Assembly: GCA_030038995.1 (NCBI GenBank)
Contig: JASHQS010000047.1
Span: 1-39,841 of the forward strand
Direction: 5' to 3'
Source of the DNA: Xanthobacteraceae bacterium
GTDB lineage: Bacteria; Pseudomonadota; Alphaproteobacteria; Rhizobiales; Xanthobacteraceae
DNA: 39,841 bases
Below, piece by piece: positions 17,394-24,803 of this stretch (position 1 is its first letter; every line of letters begins with the position of its first letter). The position numbers and the translations under genes were made by a program. A model generated the notes under the pieces. That model did no database searches. It saw only the letters and a list, made by a program, of their open reading frames with translations, and was not told the DNA's origin.

Positions 17394-17807
17394 ATGGATA
17401 CGACGGCCACGGCCGAAGCGGCATCGCAAGCCATGCGCGACGCGGCGAAGGATACGGCAAAGGAGGCGCGCGAGGGTCTCCGCGAGGCCGGCCGGGCGGC
17501 GGTGGCCGCATCCAGCGACTTGCAGAAGGATCTTCAGGCGCTGCGCGAGGATCTTGGCCGTCTCGCCGAGGAGGTCCGCGACATCGTCGCCGGCAAAGGC
17601 AATGCGGCTTGGCAGCGCGCCAAGACCAGCGTCGATGGCGTGGTGTCCGACGCCCAGGCCAAGGGCCAGGAGGCGGTCGGCGCGGTGCGCGATGTCTCCG
17701 GCAATTTCGCCGACGCCCTCGACGAGTCGATCAAGAACCGGCCCTATACGACGCTGGCGCTTGCCGTAGGCATCGGTTTTCTGCTCGGCACGACTTGGCG
17801 GCGCTAG
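17394..17807 (+). CDS. DUF883 family protein (ElaB/YqjD-like, C-terminal membrane anchor)
   Basis: A 137-residue Ala-rich helical protein. The first about 105 residues form long amphipathic, coiled-coil-like helices. The end is the hallmark of the family: a positively charged RPYTTLALAVGIGFLLG transmembrane segment with glycine spacing, then TTWRR. E. coli relatives (YqjD, ElaB, YgaM) sit in the inner membrane, bind ribosomes and are induced on entry to stationary phase. The start at ATG 17394 has GGAG eight bases upstream. It is divergent from ileS across 270 bases and is followed by a holin-like membrane protein, the usual YqjD/YqjE-type pairing. Confidence 0.88.
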   Translation: MDTTATAEAASQAMRDAAKDTAKEAREGLREAGRAAVAASSDLQKDLQALREDLGRLAEEVRDIVAGKGNAAWQRAKTSVDGVVSDAQAKGQEAVGAVRDVSGNFADALDESIKNRPYTTLALAVGIGFLLGTTWRR

Positions 17808-17900
17808 CAACGGCACACCGGGCGTCCGGTCCGTGCCGGCGATGACACGGCGCGTCCGGCCGGCAAAGTCGCCGCCGACGCAAGACGGGGAACGCAACAG

Positions 17901-18365
17901 ATGATCAAAGGCTGGATGCGCGAGATCACGCTTGCGGTCCAGGCGCGCACCGGCGTGACCGTCGGCTTGTTCGTGGCGCTCGGCGTCGCCCTACTGACGG
18001 CCCTTACCGCTTTCGCATTTCTTTGCGTGGCCGGTTACGACTGGTTTTCCCTGCAATTCGGCAGCATCTTTGCCGCGCTGCTGATGACCGGCATTTTTTT
18101 GCTGATCGCGGTGATCGCCGCAGCGAGCGCCATAGCAGCGCGCAGCCGCGCCAGGCAGCGCGCCATTCTCGAGCGCGCGGCGCACGGCCATGCGGGCTCC
18201 TGGCTGCTCGATCCCAAAATCCTTGCCGCCGCCGCTCAGCTCGGCCGCTCGCTGGGCTGGCAGCGCCTTCTTCCCGTGGCGCTGCTCGGCTTCCTGGCGG
18301 CGCAATGGGCACGCGAGTATCGCCAGGAACGCAGTCAAGAGCAGGAGGGCGACGGCGCGCAATAG
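17901..18365 (+). CDS. Phage holin-like/YqjE family membrane protein (DUF1469-type)
   Basis: A 154-residue membrane protein with two strong hydrophobic segments (about residues 20-45 and 55-82). A basic cytoplasmic region follows, then a weaker hydrophobic stretch near LLPVALLGFLAAQW, and a Glu/Gln-rich C-terminus. Family and neighbourhood (immediately after a DUF883 protein) match the YqjE/Phage_holin_3_6 group, which usually accompanies YqjD-like proteins and is not prophage-derived. The role is unknown; a membrane partner for the DUF883 protein is inferred. No other phage genes occur nearby. Confidence 0.75.
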   Translation: MIKGWMREITLAVQARTGVTVGLFVALGVALLTALTAFAFLCVAGYDWFSLQFGSIFAALLMTGIFLLIAVIAAASAIAARSRARQRAILERAAHGHAGSWLLDPKILAAAAQLGRSLGWQRLLPVALLGFLAAQWAREYRQERSQEQEGDGAQ

Positions 18366-18490
18366 CGGCGCGGCGCGAGTTCCGCCCGCTCATGCCATGA
18401 TTTGCCGGCGTCAGCGGCTGGCGCCGGAATTTGTTGCAGGCACACAATAGAGGATCGCACGCTTGAAAATGGCCAAGCGAGCGTATGGCG

Positions 18491-19450
18491 TCAAATCGGG
18501 GGGAACGCCTCGCCCGCTCTGGCGAGCGCCTCGCGCGCGCAGCGGGCGTCCATACGCATGTGGCGCACCAGATCATCGACCGAGGCGAAGTTCTCCTCGT
18601 CGCGCAACCAGGCGATGAACGCCACGTCGATCTTTTGTCCATAAAGATCGGCGGCGAAATCGAACAGAAACACTTCGAGCAGCACCGCGCCGTGGTCGAA
18701 CATCGGCCGCCGGCCAAAGCTCGCCACGCCATCGTAGCGGCGTCCGGCGAACCCGACACGAACCGCGTAAATGCCGTGGCGCAGCCCGCAGCCGGCGTCG
18801 AGCCGCAGGTTGGCGGTCGGAAAGCCGAGCTCGCGGCCGCGCCTGTCGCCGTGGATCACGGCTGCCGTGACGAACCAGGGATAACCGAGGAATTCGGCAG
18901 CCTCATCGACCCGGCCGGCAGCGAGCGCATCGCGGATCGGACCGGAAGAGATCGGCCGGCCCTGGTCCCGAAGCAGCGGCGCCACGTCGACGGCAAAGCC
19001 GCACTTGCTGCCCTCGGCGACCAGGAAATCCGGCGAGCCGGCGCGGCTCATGCCGAAATGAAAGTTGAATCCGATCGCCGCGCCGCTCACCGCGAACCGC
19101 TCGACCAGGATGCGGCGGACGAATTCCTCCGCGGTGAGCCGCGCCAGCGCCGCATCGAACGTCAGGACGATGGCGCCGTCGAGCCCGGTCGAGGCCAAAA
19201 GCCGCAGCTTGGCGGTCTCGTCGGTGAGCCGGAACAGCGGTTCCTCGGGGTGAAAGAAGGCGCGCGGGTGCGGCTCGAAGGTCAGGGCGGCCGCCGGTCT
19301 GCCGAGACGGCGGGCGCGGTCGAGCGCGACGCCGATCAAGGCGCGATGGCCGCGATGCACGCCGTCGAAATTGCCAATGGCGACCACCGCGCCGCGCAAC
19401 GCCTCGCCACCGCCGCCGGCGCGCACGATCAGGAAGTTTTTTGTCGGCAT
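18491..19450 (-). CDS. ribF: Bifunctional riboflavin kinase/FAD synthetase
   Basis: RibF phosphorylates riboflavin to FMN and adenylylates FMN to FAD. The 319-residue protein shows the N-terminal nucleotidyltransferase signature AIGNFDGVHRGHRALI (about residues 24-39), the EPHPRAFF strand, and SSGPIRDAL where the family usually has SSTxIRxxL. The C-terminal flavokinase domain contains HGDRRGRELGFPTANL, then GIYAVRV and the acidic end ENFASVDDLVRHM. It converges on the holin-like gene. In many bacteria ribF directly precedes ileS-lspA; here the two parts are separated by the DUF883/holin pair. Confidence 0.95.
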   Translation of the reverse strand: MPTKNFLIVRAGGGGEALRGAVVAIGNFDGVHRGHRALIGVALDRARRLGRPAAALTFEPHPRAFFHPEEPLFRLTDETAKLRLLASTGLDGAIVLTFDAALARLTAEEFVRRILVERFAVSGAAIGFNFHFGMSRAGSPDFLVAEGSKCGFAVDVAPLLRDQGRPISSGPIRDALAAGRVDEAAEFLGYPWFVTAAVIHGDRRGRELGFPTANLRLDAGCGLRHGIYAVRVGFAGRRYDGVASFGRRPMFDHGAVLLEVFLFDFAADLYGQKIDVAFIAWLRDEENFASVDDLVRHMRMDARCAREALARAGEAFPPI

Positions 19451-19758
19451 CGGCGGGAATGGTTAATGAAGTTGTCGGGTTAGGTGCCGTCGCCGCAACC
19501 ATCAAGTCAAGCGGTCCGCGGTGCCGGCCGCCGGAGGGCAAGCCGATCGCACCGGCGCCGGCTGTCGCCGCGCACCGGCAACAGGCGGTTAACCAGATCT
19601 TCAACCCGGCGCGCTAATGTCGCTGGCCATTCGGCAGGGGACGCCGAGGGGACGGCCCTGCCCCATTGTCGTGAGCGACTTTCGAGGCTGTCGCCCGAAG
19701 TCGTTACCGGTCCGGTTCGCCGGGCCGGTGCAATTGTACGCGCCAGAGGGCGAACGCC
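19451..19758. other. 308-base intergenic region between divergent ribF and receiver gene
   Basis: No coding frame that looks real is present on either strand. It should contain the promoters of ribF (minus) and the CheY-like gene (plus). TTAA half-sites occur near 19462 and 19588 but not as a TTAA-N7-TTAA pair. A Shine-Dalgarno-like GAGGG lies before the ATG at 19759. I see no convincing repeat or RNA structure. Confidence 0.4.
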
Positions 19759-20160
19759 ATGGTTTTTGATACATCAATGCCGGTGCTCGTGGTCGACGAC
19801 TACAACACCATGATCCGTATCATCCGCAATCTGTTGCGCCAGCTCGGCTTCGCCGATGTCGACGACGCCAGCGACGGCGCCTCGGCGCTCGCCAAGATGC
19901 GCGCCAAGCGCTACGGCCTCGTCATCTCCGACTGGAACATGGAGCCGATGAGCGGCTACGATCTCTTGCAGCAAGTGCGGGCCGATCCGGGCCTGGGCAC
20001 AACGCCGTTCATCATGGTCACCGCCGAATCCAAGACCGAGAACGTCATCGCGGCGAAAAAGGCGGGCGTGAACAACTACATCGTCAAGCCGTTCAACGCG
20101 CAGACGCTCAAGGCCAAGATCGAAGCGGTATTCACCGAAGCCGTTGAAATGGCGCATTAG
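19759..20160 (+). CDS. CheY-like single-domain response regulator
   Basis: A 133-residue receiver domain without an output domain. All phosphorylation residues are present: the acidic pair Asp13/Asp14 in VLVVDDYN, the phosphoacceptor Asp58 in VISDWNMEP, Thr88 in MVTAES and Lys110 in YIVKPF. Single-domain receivers with this NMEPMSGYDLLQQVR pattern are generally CheY-type switches acting on the flagellar motor or in a phosphorelay. No kinase or methyl-accepting protein lies nearby, so the partner cannot be assigned. It converges on the HAD gene with a gap of about 26 bases. Confidence 0.9.
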   Translation: MVFDTSMPVLVVDDYNTMIRIIRNLLRQLGFADVDDASDGASALAKMRAKRYGLVISDWNMEPMSGYDLLQQVRADPGLGTTPFIMVTAESKTENVIAAKKAGVNNYIVKPFNAQTLKAKIEAVFTEAVEMAH

Positions 20161-20186
20161 CCGCGCTGCTGCGCCACGCCCGACAA

Positions 20187-21092
20187 TCACCATACCAGGC
20201 CGCGGACGACGGCCTTCGGCCGCACATCGGCGGCAGCGAAGACCGCATTGAGCGCCTCGAGATCGGGCGCCGCGCGCGAGCCGTAGTGCTCGGCATGCAG
20301 CCCGGACGTGACGAATAAACAATCGAGCCCGAACGCCGCGGCGCCAACCAGATCGGTGCGCACCGAATCGCCGACCGCGAGCACGCGATGCAGCGCCGGC
20401 GCCACGCCGCCGCGTGGCGCCGCGGCTCGCACCAGCGCCGCTTCGTAGATCGGCGCGTGCGGCTTGCCGCAATAGAGCACCTCGCCGCCGAGCGCCGCGT
20501 AAGCGTCGGCCAGTGCGCCGGCGCAATAGACGAGCTTGTCGCCGCGCTCGACCACGATGTCGGGATTGGCGCAGACCATGAACAGCGAGCGGGCGCGCAT
20601 CGACGCCAGCATCTGGCGATAGCTGTCCGGCGTCTCCACCGTGTCGTCGAACAGGCCGGAGCAGACCACGTAATCGGCCGACTTGAGCGGCGCAAAGCGC
20701 ACGTCGAGGCCGGCGAAGACCGGCAGGTCGCGCTCCGGCCCGAGATGAAACACGCGCTGCTCGATCCGGCTCTCGACGATGCCGCGGGTCACGTCGCCGG
20801 CGCTGACAATGGCGTCGTAGGCCTCGGCCGGCACCGCAAAATGGTCGAGGATGCGTTTGACCGCCGCGGCCGGCCGCGGCGCATTGGTAAGCAGGATCAC
20901 CGTGCCGCCGCCCTGGCGAAACCGCGCCAGCGCCGCGCAGGCGTCCGCAAAAGCCGACAAACCGTCGTGCACGACGCCCCAAACGTCGCAGAACAGCACG
21001 TCGTAATGGCCCGCCAGCGGCGCAAAATACTCGACGAGCGGCACGCGCGCCGGCGCCGCCGATCCCTCAGCCTGGTTGCCGGTGGATGCCAC
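20187..21092 (-). CDS. HAD-superfamily (IIA) hydrolase, TIGR01459/NagD-like
   Basis: A 301-residue HAD-IIA phosphatase of the NagD-like kind. Motif I is FCDVWGVVHDG with nucleophile Asp36; the residue two positions later is Trp38 rather than the Asp of DxD, a trait of the TIGR01459 subfamily. Motif II is the ILLTNAPRP strand. A C2-type cap lies in the middle, the GKPHAPIYEAAL segment carries the motif III Lys, and motif IV is VGDSVRTDLVGA. The start is the GTG at 21092, six bases after the stop of the EAL gene on the same strand, implying a shared transcript. The substrate is unknown. Confidence 0.87.
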   Translation of the reverse strand: MASTGNQAEGSAAPARVPLVEYFAPLAGHYDVLFCDVWGVVHDGLSAFADACAALARFRQGGGTVILLTNAPRPAAAVKRILDHFAVPAEAYDAIVSAGDVTRGIVESRIEQRVFHLGPERDLPVFAGLDVRFAPLKSADYVVCSGLFDDTVETPDSYRQMLASMRARSLFMVCANPDIVVERGDKLVYCAGALADAYAALGGEVLYCGKPHAPIYEAALVRAAAPRGGVAPALHRVLAVGDSVRTDLVGAAAFGLDCLFVTSGLHAEHYGSRAAPDLEALNAVFAAADVRPKAVVRGLVW

Positions 21093-21098
21093 TTCGGA

Positions 21099-22568
21099 TC
21101 AGTTGCCGCCGCCGGAGCGGGCGAATTCGGCGAGGCCGCCGCGCGCCGGCTCCTTCGCCGCGGTCATGGCGGCAGGCGGCGCGCCCGCGCTATAATTGTA
21201 CTCAGTGCCGCCGGACTTTGCCATATCGTAAGCCGGTGCGCCGTTGCCGCTCTGCAGCGCCTCCGCGCGCACCGGCCGCGGCGGCGCAAACAAAAAGCCT
21301 TGGCCGAACCGCACGTCGTAATCGAGCAGATCGACCACAATGCTCTCGGTCTCGATGCGTTCGGCGATCAGGTCGATGCCGAAGCGGCCGAGCAGGTCGG
21401 AGAAGTCGGCCGGGTGGATGTCGCTCGAGGCGGCGCCGACCCGATTGAGCAAGAGCGCCGCCGGCGCCTTGATGAAGCGAAAGCCGCGCTCGTTGAGCTC
21501 GCGCGGCTCGACGCGAAAGTCGGCGACGTTGTCCATGGAGAAACGGAAGCCGCGCGCCGCGAGCGCGGCGAGGCTCTCGTGCTCGAGCGGACCCATGGCG
21601 CGCACCGCGCTCTGGCCGAACTCGAACACCAGCGACGGCGCGATCGCGCGGTTGGCCTCGACGAACTCGAGCAGTTGCGGAAAGCCGGCATCCGCAAGCG
21701 TCATGCTGGACAGATTGCAGAACAACCCGATGTCGCGGTTCTTCAACAACAGCCGGCGCACCACCTGCACGCAGCGCCGCACCGTGAGATGGTCGAGCGC
21801 GGGCATCAGCGCGCCGGCCTCGGCATATTTGAGAAAATCGGCGGCGGCGACGACGACCTCGCCGTTGCCGGCCTTGAGCCGCGACATCGCTTCGTAATAG
21901 CGCACCTTGCGCTGCGGCAGCGTCACCACCGGCTGCAGATAAAGATCGATCTTGGCGGTTTCGATGGCGTCGCGAACGAGCGCGATGATGGCGTCACGAT
22001 CCAGTCCTTCGAACCCGGCAATGGCACGTTCGACGGGCAGCCTCGTTGGCGCCGGCGCCGGCGGCGCGGCAGTGGCCGCAGCAGCAGCCGCGATGGCCGC
22101 CTCGGGCAGCTTCGCGACCCTTGTGTCGGGCACGGGCGGCACGGCATTGGCATGCGCGGCGGCTTGGGCAAGCGCGCGGTCGTGGACGGCAACCGAATCG
22201 GCGAGCTGCTTGACCAGGGTGGAGAGTTCCTCGAGTTCGGCGGCGAGCGGCTGCGCCGTTTGCAGCGAGCGCTCCAGCACGTGCTCGACCTTCTCGTCCA
22301 TGGCGTTGAGCCGGCCGCCGAACTCGGCGAGTTGCCGCGCCAGATCGCCGGAATTGCGCGACAGCGTCGAAATCTGGTTGCTGGCCTCGGCGCGGTCACG
22401 CAGCCGGGCGGTGACGGCGTCATACACGGCCAGGGCCGTGAGCAGGGCGAGCCCGGCCAGCGCCGCTTCGGCGGCGGTGAAGCCAAACCGCAGATAGGCC
22501 ACAAGGCCGATCGAGCCGGCGATGAGCACCATGCAGACGGCGATGAAGATGGCGCTGATCCGCACCAT
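21099..22568 (-). CDS. Membrane-anchored EAL-domain protein, catalytic motifs degenerate
   Basis: A 489-residue protein with two N-terminal membrane segments (about residues 5-47) and a coiled-coil region (about 60-130). An Ala/Pro linker follows, then an EAL domain (about 185-450) and a low-complexity tail. The EAL signature reads YYEAMSRL (EAM), the Asn motif FCNLSS and the Glu in VFEF are kept, but the metal-binding DDFG is MDNVADF, the Lys motif is FIKAP, and the loop Glu motif is IAERIE. Active c-di-GMP phosphodiesterases need both aspartates of DDFG, so I expect weak or no catalysis and perhaps a c-di-GMP-sensing or scaffold role. AGGAGG sits five bases before the ATG at 22568. Coupled to the downstream HAD gene. 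Confidence 0.85.
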   Translation of the reverse strand: MVRISAIFIAVCMVLIAGSIGLVAYLRFGFTAAEAALAGLALLTALAVYDAVTARLRDRAEASNQISTLSRNSGDLARQLAEFGGRLNAMDEKVEHVLERSLQTAQPLAAELEELSTLVKQLADSVAVHDRALAQAAAHANAVPPVPDTRVAKLPEAAIAAAAAATAAPPAPAPTRLPVERAIAGFEGLDRDAIIALVRDAIETAKIDLYLQPVVTLPQRKVRYYEAMSRLKAGNGEVVVAAADFLKYAEAGALMPALDHLTVRRCVQVVRRLLLKNRDIGLFCNLSSMTLADAGFPQLLEFVEANRAIAPSLVFEFGQSAVRAMGPLEHESLAALAARGFRFSMDNVADFRVEPRELNERGFRFIKAPAALLLNRVGAASSDIHPADFSDLLGRFGIDLIAERIETESIVVDLLDYDVRFGQGFLFAPPRPVRAEALQSGNGAPAYDMAKSGGTEYNYSAGAPPAAMTAAKEPARGGLAEFARSGGGN

Positions 22569-22778
22569 GCCGGCCTCCTATGCCTCCGCCGCAACGATGC
22601 GTGCGCCGTCCCCCAAAATGCGATTCGCCGCCTGGACCTTCTAGTGTCCATAAGCGCCGCATTGCCGCAAGTGCGCACGCGGCTTGCCGCGCATCGTAGC
22701 CAAAGCGGCGGCGTACTCCTATAAGGTCGGCCTGAGCGGCGGTGGATACCATCACGCGAGTGCGGCGGACCGGTGTCG

Positions 22779-24347
22779 ATGACGCAAGCCCCTATGTCGA
22801 TGGCGTTCGCACCTGAGACGTTGCAAATCACTGCAAAATCCGGCTTGGTCGGCGCCATCGCGCGGCGCCCCGGCGCCGCCTTCGCCGCGTTTCTGACCCT
22901 GCATTTTGCCGTGTGGACGGCGCTGCCGACGCTGCTCTACGCCAATCTGCCGCTCGATCTCATCGAAGCGCTGACCTACGGCCGCGAATGGCCGCTCGGT
23001 TCCGACAAGCTGCCGCCGCTGCCATGGTGGATGGTCGAGATCACCTACCGGCTGTTCGGTTCCGACATCGCCTACTACGCACTGGCCGAAGCCACCGTCA
23101 TCGCCGCGTTCGTCCTCGTCTGGGCGACGGCACGGCCGCTGGTCGGCGGCGTCGGCGCGCTCATCGCGGTTCTGATCGTCGACGGCCTGCATTACTTCCA
23201 GTACACCGCGGCGAAGTTCAATCACGACGTCATCGAGCTGCCGCTCTGGGCGCTCGCCGGCTACGCGTTTCACGCCGCGCTCAAGCGTGGGCAGATGCGC
23301 CACTGGCTGCTGCTCGGCGTCGCCTTCGGCGGCGCGCTGTGGGCCAAGTATTTCGTCGTCGTTCTCGCTGCGGCCTACGCGGCATTCATGGTGTTCGATC
23401 GCGATGCGCGCCGCGTCTGGCGCACGCCCGGACCATGGCTCGGCATGGCGGTCGCGCTCGCCATCGCGAGCCCGCACCTGGTCTGGCTGGTCGAGAACGA
23501 TTTCCTGCCGTTCGGCTACGTCGACGCGCGCTCCGCTCCGGCATACGGCTGGTACGATTATCTGCTGCATCCGGCCCAATTCATGTTCGGCCAGATGTTC
23601 TTTTTGCTGCCGACCCTGTTGATCGCCGCCATGTGGCTGTGGCCGCGCCAAGCCGCCGCCGGCGCTCCCGGCGCCGTCGTGGCGGCGGACGGCGGCACCG
23701 CCGACGCCTTCGACCGCCGCATCGTCACTGTGCTCGCCTTCGGCCCTGCCGCGGTCATGGTGGCGCTGATCGCGGCGAGCGGCCGCGGCGCCGTGACCAT
23801 GTGGGGCTACCCGCTCTGGATCTTCGCCGGACTTTGGATCGTGCTGTTTGCGCCCAATGCGCGCGAACTGCGCCGGCTGCGGCGCACGGTGGCCGCATGG
23901 GCCGCGATGTTCGTCGCGCTCGGCATCGCATTCATCGCCGACTACACCGTGCTGCCGTCTCTCGACCATCGCTATCGTGCCGCATTTTTTCCCGGCAACG
24001 CGCTCGCCGCCGCGCTGACGCAGCGCTTTCACGCCGCAACCGGCGACAAGAAGCTGCGCTACGTGATCGGCACGATGTGGCTCGGCGGCAATGTCGGCCA
24101 TTATTCGCCCGATCATCCGCAAGTGCTGATCGACGGCCTGCCGCGGCGCGCGCCATGGATCAACCTCGCCGACCTGCGCGCCAAGGGCGCAATGCTGGTC
24201 TGGAACGTCGGCGACCTTAACCACTTGCCGGCGCCGTTTGCCGCGATCGCGCCGACAGCGCAGGTCGGCACGCCATTCACGCTCCCCGCGCGCCGCTTCG
24301 GCATCAGCGTCGAGCATATCGGCTGGGCCGTGCTGATGCCGCAGTGA
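22779..24347 (+). CDS. GT-C family membrane glycosyltransferase (ArnT/PMT/GT39-like)
   Basis: A 522-residue polytopic membrane protein with about nine to eleven hydrophobic segments. The first periplasmic loop contains an acidic motif (LPLDLIEALTYGREWPLG) followed by KLPPLPWW. This is the arrangement of the catalytic loop in polyprenyl-phosphate-sugar dependent GT-C enzymes such as ArnT. The C-terminal about 110 residues form a periplasmic domain. It probably transfers a sugar from a lipid carrier to lipid A, a polysaccharide or a protein; the acceptor is unknown. I use the ATG at 22779; a GTG at 22773 and an ATG at 22794 are alternatives. Divergent from the EAL gene. Confidence 0.82.
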   Translation: MTQAPMSMAFAPETLQITAKSGLVGAIARRPGAAFAAFLTLHFAVWTALPTLLYANLPLDLIEALTYGREWPLGSDKLPPLPWWMVEITYRLFGSDIAYYALAEATVIAAFVLVWATARPLVGGVGALIAVLIVDGLHYFQYTAAKFNHDVIELPLWALAGYAFHAALKRGQMRHWLLLGVAFGGALWAKYFVVVLAAAYAAFMVFDRDARRVWRTPGPWLGMAVALAIASPHLVWLVENDFLPFGYVDARSAPAYGWYDYLLHPAQFMFGQMFFLLPTLLIAAMWLWPRQAAAGAPGAVVAADGGTADAFDRRIVTVLAFGPAAVMVALIAASGRGAVTMWGYPLWIFAGLWIVLFAPNARELRRLRRTVAAWAAMFVALGIAFIADYTVLPSLDHRYRAAFFPGNALAAALTQRFHAATGDKKLRYVIGTMWLGGNVGHYSPDHPQVLIDGLPRRAPWINLADLRAKGAMLVWNVGDLNHLPAPFAAIAPTAQVGTPFTLPARRFGISVEHIGWAVLMPQ

Positions 24348-24370
24348 CGGTTGCCCGGTCGAGCATTAAG

Positions 24371-24553
24371 TCATTTTATTTTCTGAATCTCTCGGTCGTA
24401 TTTTTCGACGGCGGCGGTCGCTATCTTGACGCCGTCCTCGTAGGAAGATTTTCCGGATCGGACGCCGGGTGGTCGTCGCCGACGTCGCACCTGTTCACCT
24501 TTTACGCTCCGCCGTTTCAGCACCTCTACAGCGGTTCTGAGATAGCCTTCCAT
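24371..24553 (-). CDS. Possible small basic protein
   Basis: A 60-residue frame beginning MEGYLRTAVEVLKRRSVK, with an Arg-rich middle and a helical charged end (SYEDGVKIATAAVEKYDREI). The latter half reads like genuine protein, but there is no clear ribosome binding site and no family is recognised. It would be the last gene of the minus-strand Ntn-like cluster and ends 24 bases from the convergent glycosyltransferase. It may not be a gene. Confidence 0.35.
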   Translation of the reverse strand: MEGYLRTAVEVLKRRSVKGEQVRRRRRPPGVRSGKSSYEDGVKIATAAVEKYDREIQKIK

Positions 24554-24581
24554 CGGTAGTGTTCCCTGTTTGCTCTCGGGT

Positions 24582-24803
24582 CTATGTTTCCCTGAGGTAG
24601 TTCAGCTTAAAGTGCATATTCAGTTCGGGCTTGAAGTAATGCTTGCGCTTTATCCAGATAAATCCGTCCCCCTTGGAAATCACCGCGACATCTATAGCGC
24701 CGCCTACCGTCTCTAAATCGCGCGACACTTTGCGATGTAGGGCCGTTAGGCCGACTAGACGACCGCTTCCAAAATTCGAATCATATGGGACGCTTGAAAC
24801 CAC
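24582..24803 (-). CDS. Possible small hypothetical protein overlapping the Ntn-like gene
   Basis: A 73-residue frame starting at GTG 24803, overlapping the end of the Ntn-like gene by 49 bases. The translation (VAVISKGDGFIWIKRKHYF in the middle, ending LNYLRET) has alternating beta-like segments and mixed codons like the low-GC neighbour, so it could be a translated downstream gene. No Shine-Dalgarno is evident and the family is not recognised. Alternatively it is chance open frame. Confidence 0.35.
   Translation of the reverse strand: MVSSVPYDSNFGSGRLVGLTALHRKVSRDLETVGGAIDVAVISKGDGFIWIKRKHYFKPELNMHFKLNYLRET

Noticed and set aside
17901..18365. Prophage remnant suggested by the holin-like protein
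   Set aside because: Pairs with DUF883 like chromosomal YqjDE; no other phage genes, integrase or att repeats nearby.
20388..22724. 778-codon plus-strand frame opposite the HAD and EAL genes
   Set aside because: Antisense shadow. The minus-strand genes have clear domains and a strong ribosome binding site.
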